Of a DNA stretch of 64,000 nucleotides, positions 63,752 to 64,000 are shown one piece after another. Source of the stretch: Seribacter sp963934295 (lineage in GTDB: Bacteria; Verrucomicrobiota; Verrucomicrobiia; Opitutales; Seribacteraceae); the NCBI GenBank assembly GCA_963934295.1, contig CAWVXY010000002.1, forward strand, positions 1-64,000, in the 5' to 3' direction. The position numbers and the translations under genes were made by a program. The notes below the pieces were generated by a model. That model was not told the origin of the DNA and did no database searches. It was given only the letters and a program-made list of their open reading frames with translations. Position 1 is the stretch's first letter. Every line of letters begins with the position of its first letter.

Positions 63752-64000
63752 TATCCTTTAGTTAAGAAAATTTCTAGTGTTTCGAGTACCCGATCCTGTT
63801 CATGGTAGTTTAAATCTGGATACATTGGAATGCTCAGACAACTTTGGTAAAATGCTTCCGCTCCTGGCAACCTAAAATTTTCAAGATTTTTTTGATAATA
63901 AGGATGTTTATACACAGGTATGTAGTGGATTTGGGTTAGAATATTCTTACTTTTAAAAAATTTATAGGCCTGGTTTCTCAGGTTGTGATCAATAAATCTT
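63751..64000 (-). CDS. DegT/DnrJ/EryC1-family sugar aminotransferase (C-terminus only)
   Basis: The visible 83 codons encode 'NILTQIHYIPVYKHPYYQKN' and 'QSCLSIPMYPDLNYHEQDRV', a C-terminus typical of PLP sugar aminotransferases such as PseC. The catalytic Lys and N-terminus lie beyond the right edge. Its stop overlaps the acetyltransferase start by one base. It suggests that a nonulosonic acid or amino-sugar pathway extends to the right. Partial. Confidence 0.85.
   Translation of the reverse strand, partial: RFIDHNLRNQAYKFFKSKNILTQIHYIPVYKHPYYQKNLENFRLPGAEAFYQSCLSIPMYPDLNYHEQDRVLETLEIFLTKG

Noticed and set aside
1..64000. tRNA, rRNA, tmRNA genes
   Set aside because: I looked in all intergenic gaps for T-arm and acceptor patterns and saw none; a covariance-model scan would be decisive.
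1..64000. CRISPR arrays, insertion sequences, prophage genes
   Set aside because: No regularly spaced repeats, transposase or integrase frames seen.

Overview
The window is about 64 kb of AT-rich chromosome (roughly 40% G+C by eye), densely packed with genes. It most resembles a marine or aquatic member of the Verrucomicrobiota, probably Opitutae-like. The reasons are: secreted Cys-type sulfatases beside a sialate O-acetylesterase and an NHL propeller protein; a secreted protein ending in a Trp/Tyr-rich 'WFGVFY...WIYH..MGWLY' module; a membrane protein built of W-x(2,4)-DP-x-(S/A)-A repeats; a PQQ-like propeller protein; and a Gram-negative envelope gene set (Mla transporter, TonB-like protein, SurA-like chaperone, small beta-barrels). 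The lineage is an inference from gene content. No rRNA, tRNA, CRISPR array, insertion sequence or prophage was seen. GTG and TTG starts are common and Shine-Dalgarno sequences are often weak.

Layout. 1-9.5 kb: a truncated secreted protein, hemL, nadE, maf, a 940-residue secreted protein, a lipoprotein broken by one inserted base, and a second lipoprotein. 9.6-12.8 kb: a sigma-54-type activator without a receiver domain, followed by a DP-repeat membrane protein. 12.8-18.2 kb: gmhA-like and CCA-transferase genes on the minus strand, facing cysH, prfB and an ATP-grasp-like unknown. 18.2-24.1 kb: a minus-strand polysaccharide-processing cluster (sialate O-acetylesterase, NHL propeller, two sulfatases). 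24.2-30.4 kb: a Dabb protein, a small membrane protein, recD2, and a three-repeat secreted protein with a small barrel protein. 30.4-35 kb: leuA, a coaC-type decarboxylase, a YefM-YoeB toxin-antitoxin pair, a LamG-like relic, hpf and an RluA-family synthase. 35-39.9 kb: an acidic coiled-coil protein plus a MamK/MreB-like actin, an HDOD protein, asd and an L,D-transpeptidase. 39.9-43.6 kb: a two-component cluster and a HAD phosphatase. 43.6-47.4 kb: a STAS-MlaE/MlaF/MlaD/PqiC-like operon. 47.6-55.3 kb: PQQ-like protein, barrel, RluA, TonB-like, divergent NRAMP-like carrier, a TIM-barrel isomerase and a Pro/Asp-Pro-Phe-rich protein. 55.4-64 kb: radC, surA-like, mfd, rnc, parA, then an ATP-grasp/GNAT/DegT-aminotransferase operon leaving the window.

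How the genes fit together. Most of the window is housekeeping (cofactor synthesis, translation, DNA repair) interleaved with envelope and carbohydrate functions. The least ordinary parts are: the actin-like gene paired with an acidic coiled-coil protein; the three-repeat secreted protein paired with a barrel; the receiver-less bEBP beside the DP-repeat protein; the NRAMP-like carrier lacking both hallmark motifs, with a structured intergenic region after it; the frameshifted lipoprotein; and the overlapping divergent starts of asd and the L,D-transpeptidase. I saw no single locus that I can confidently call a wholly new system; the actin-like pair is the best candidate.
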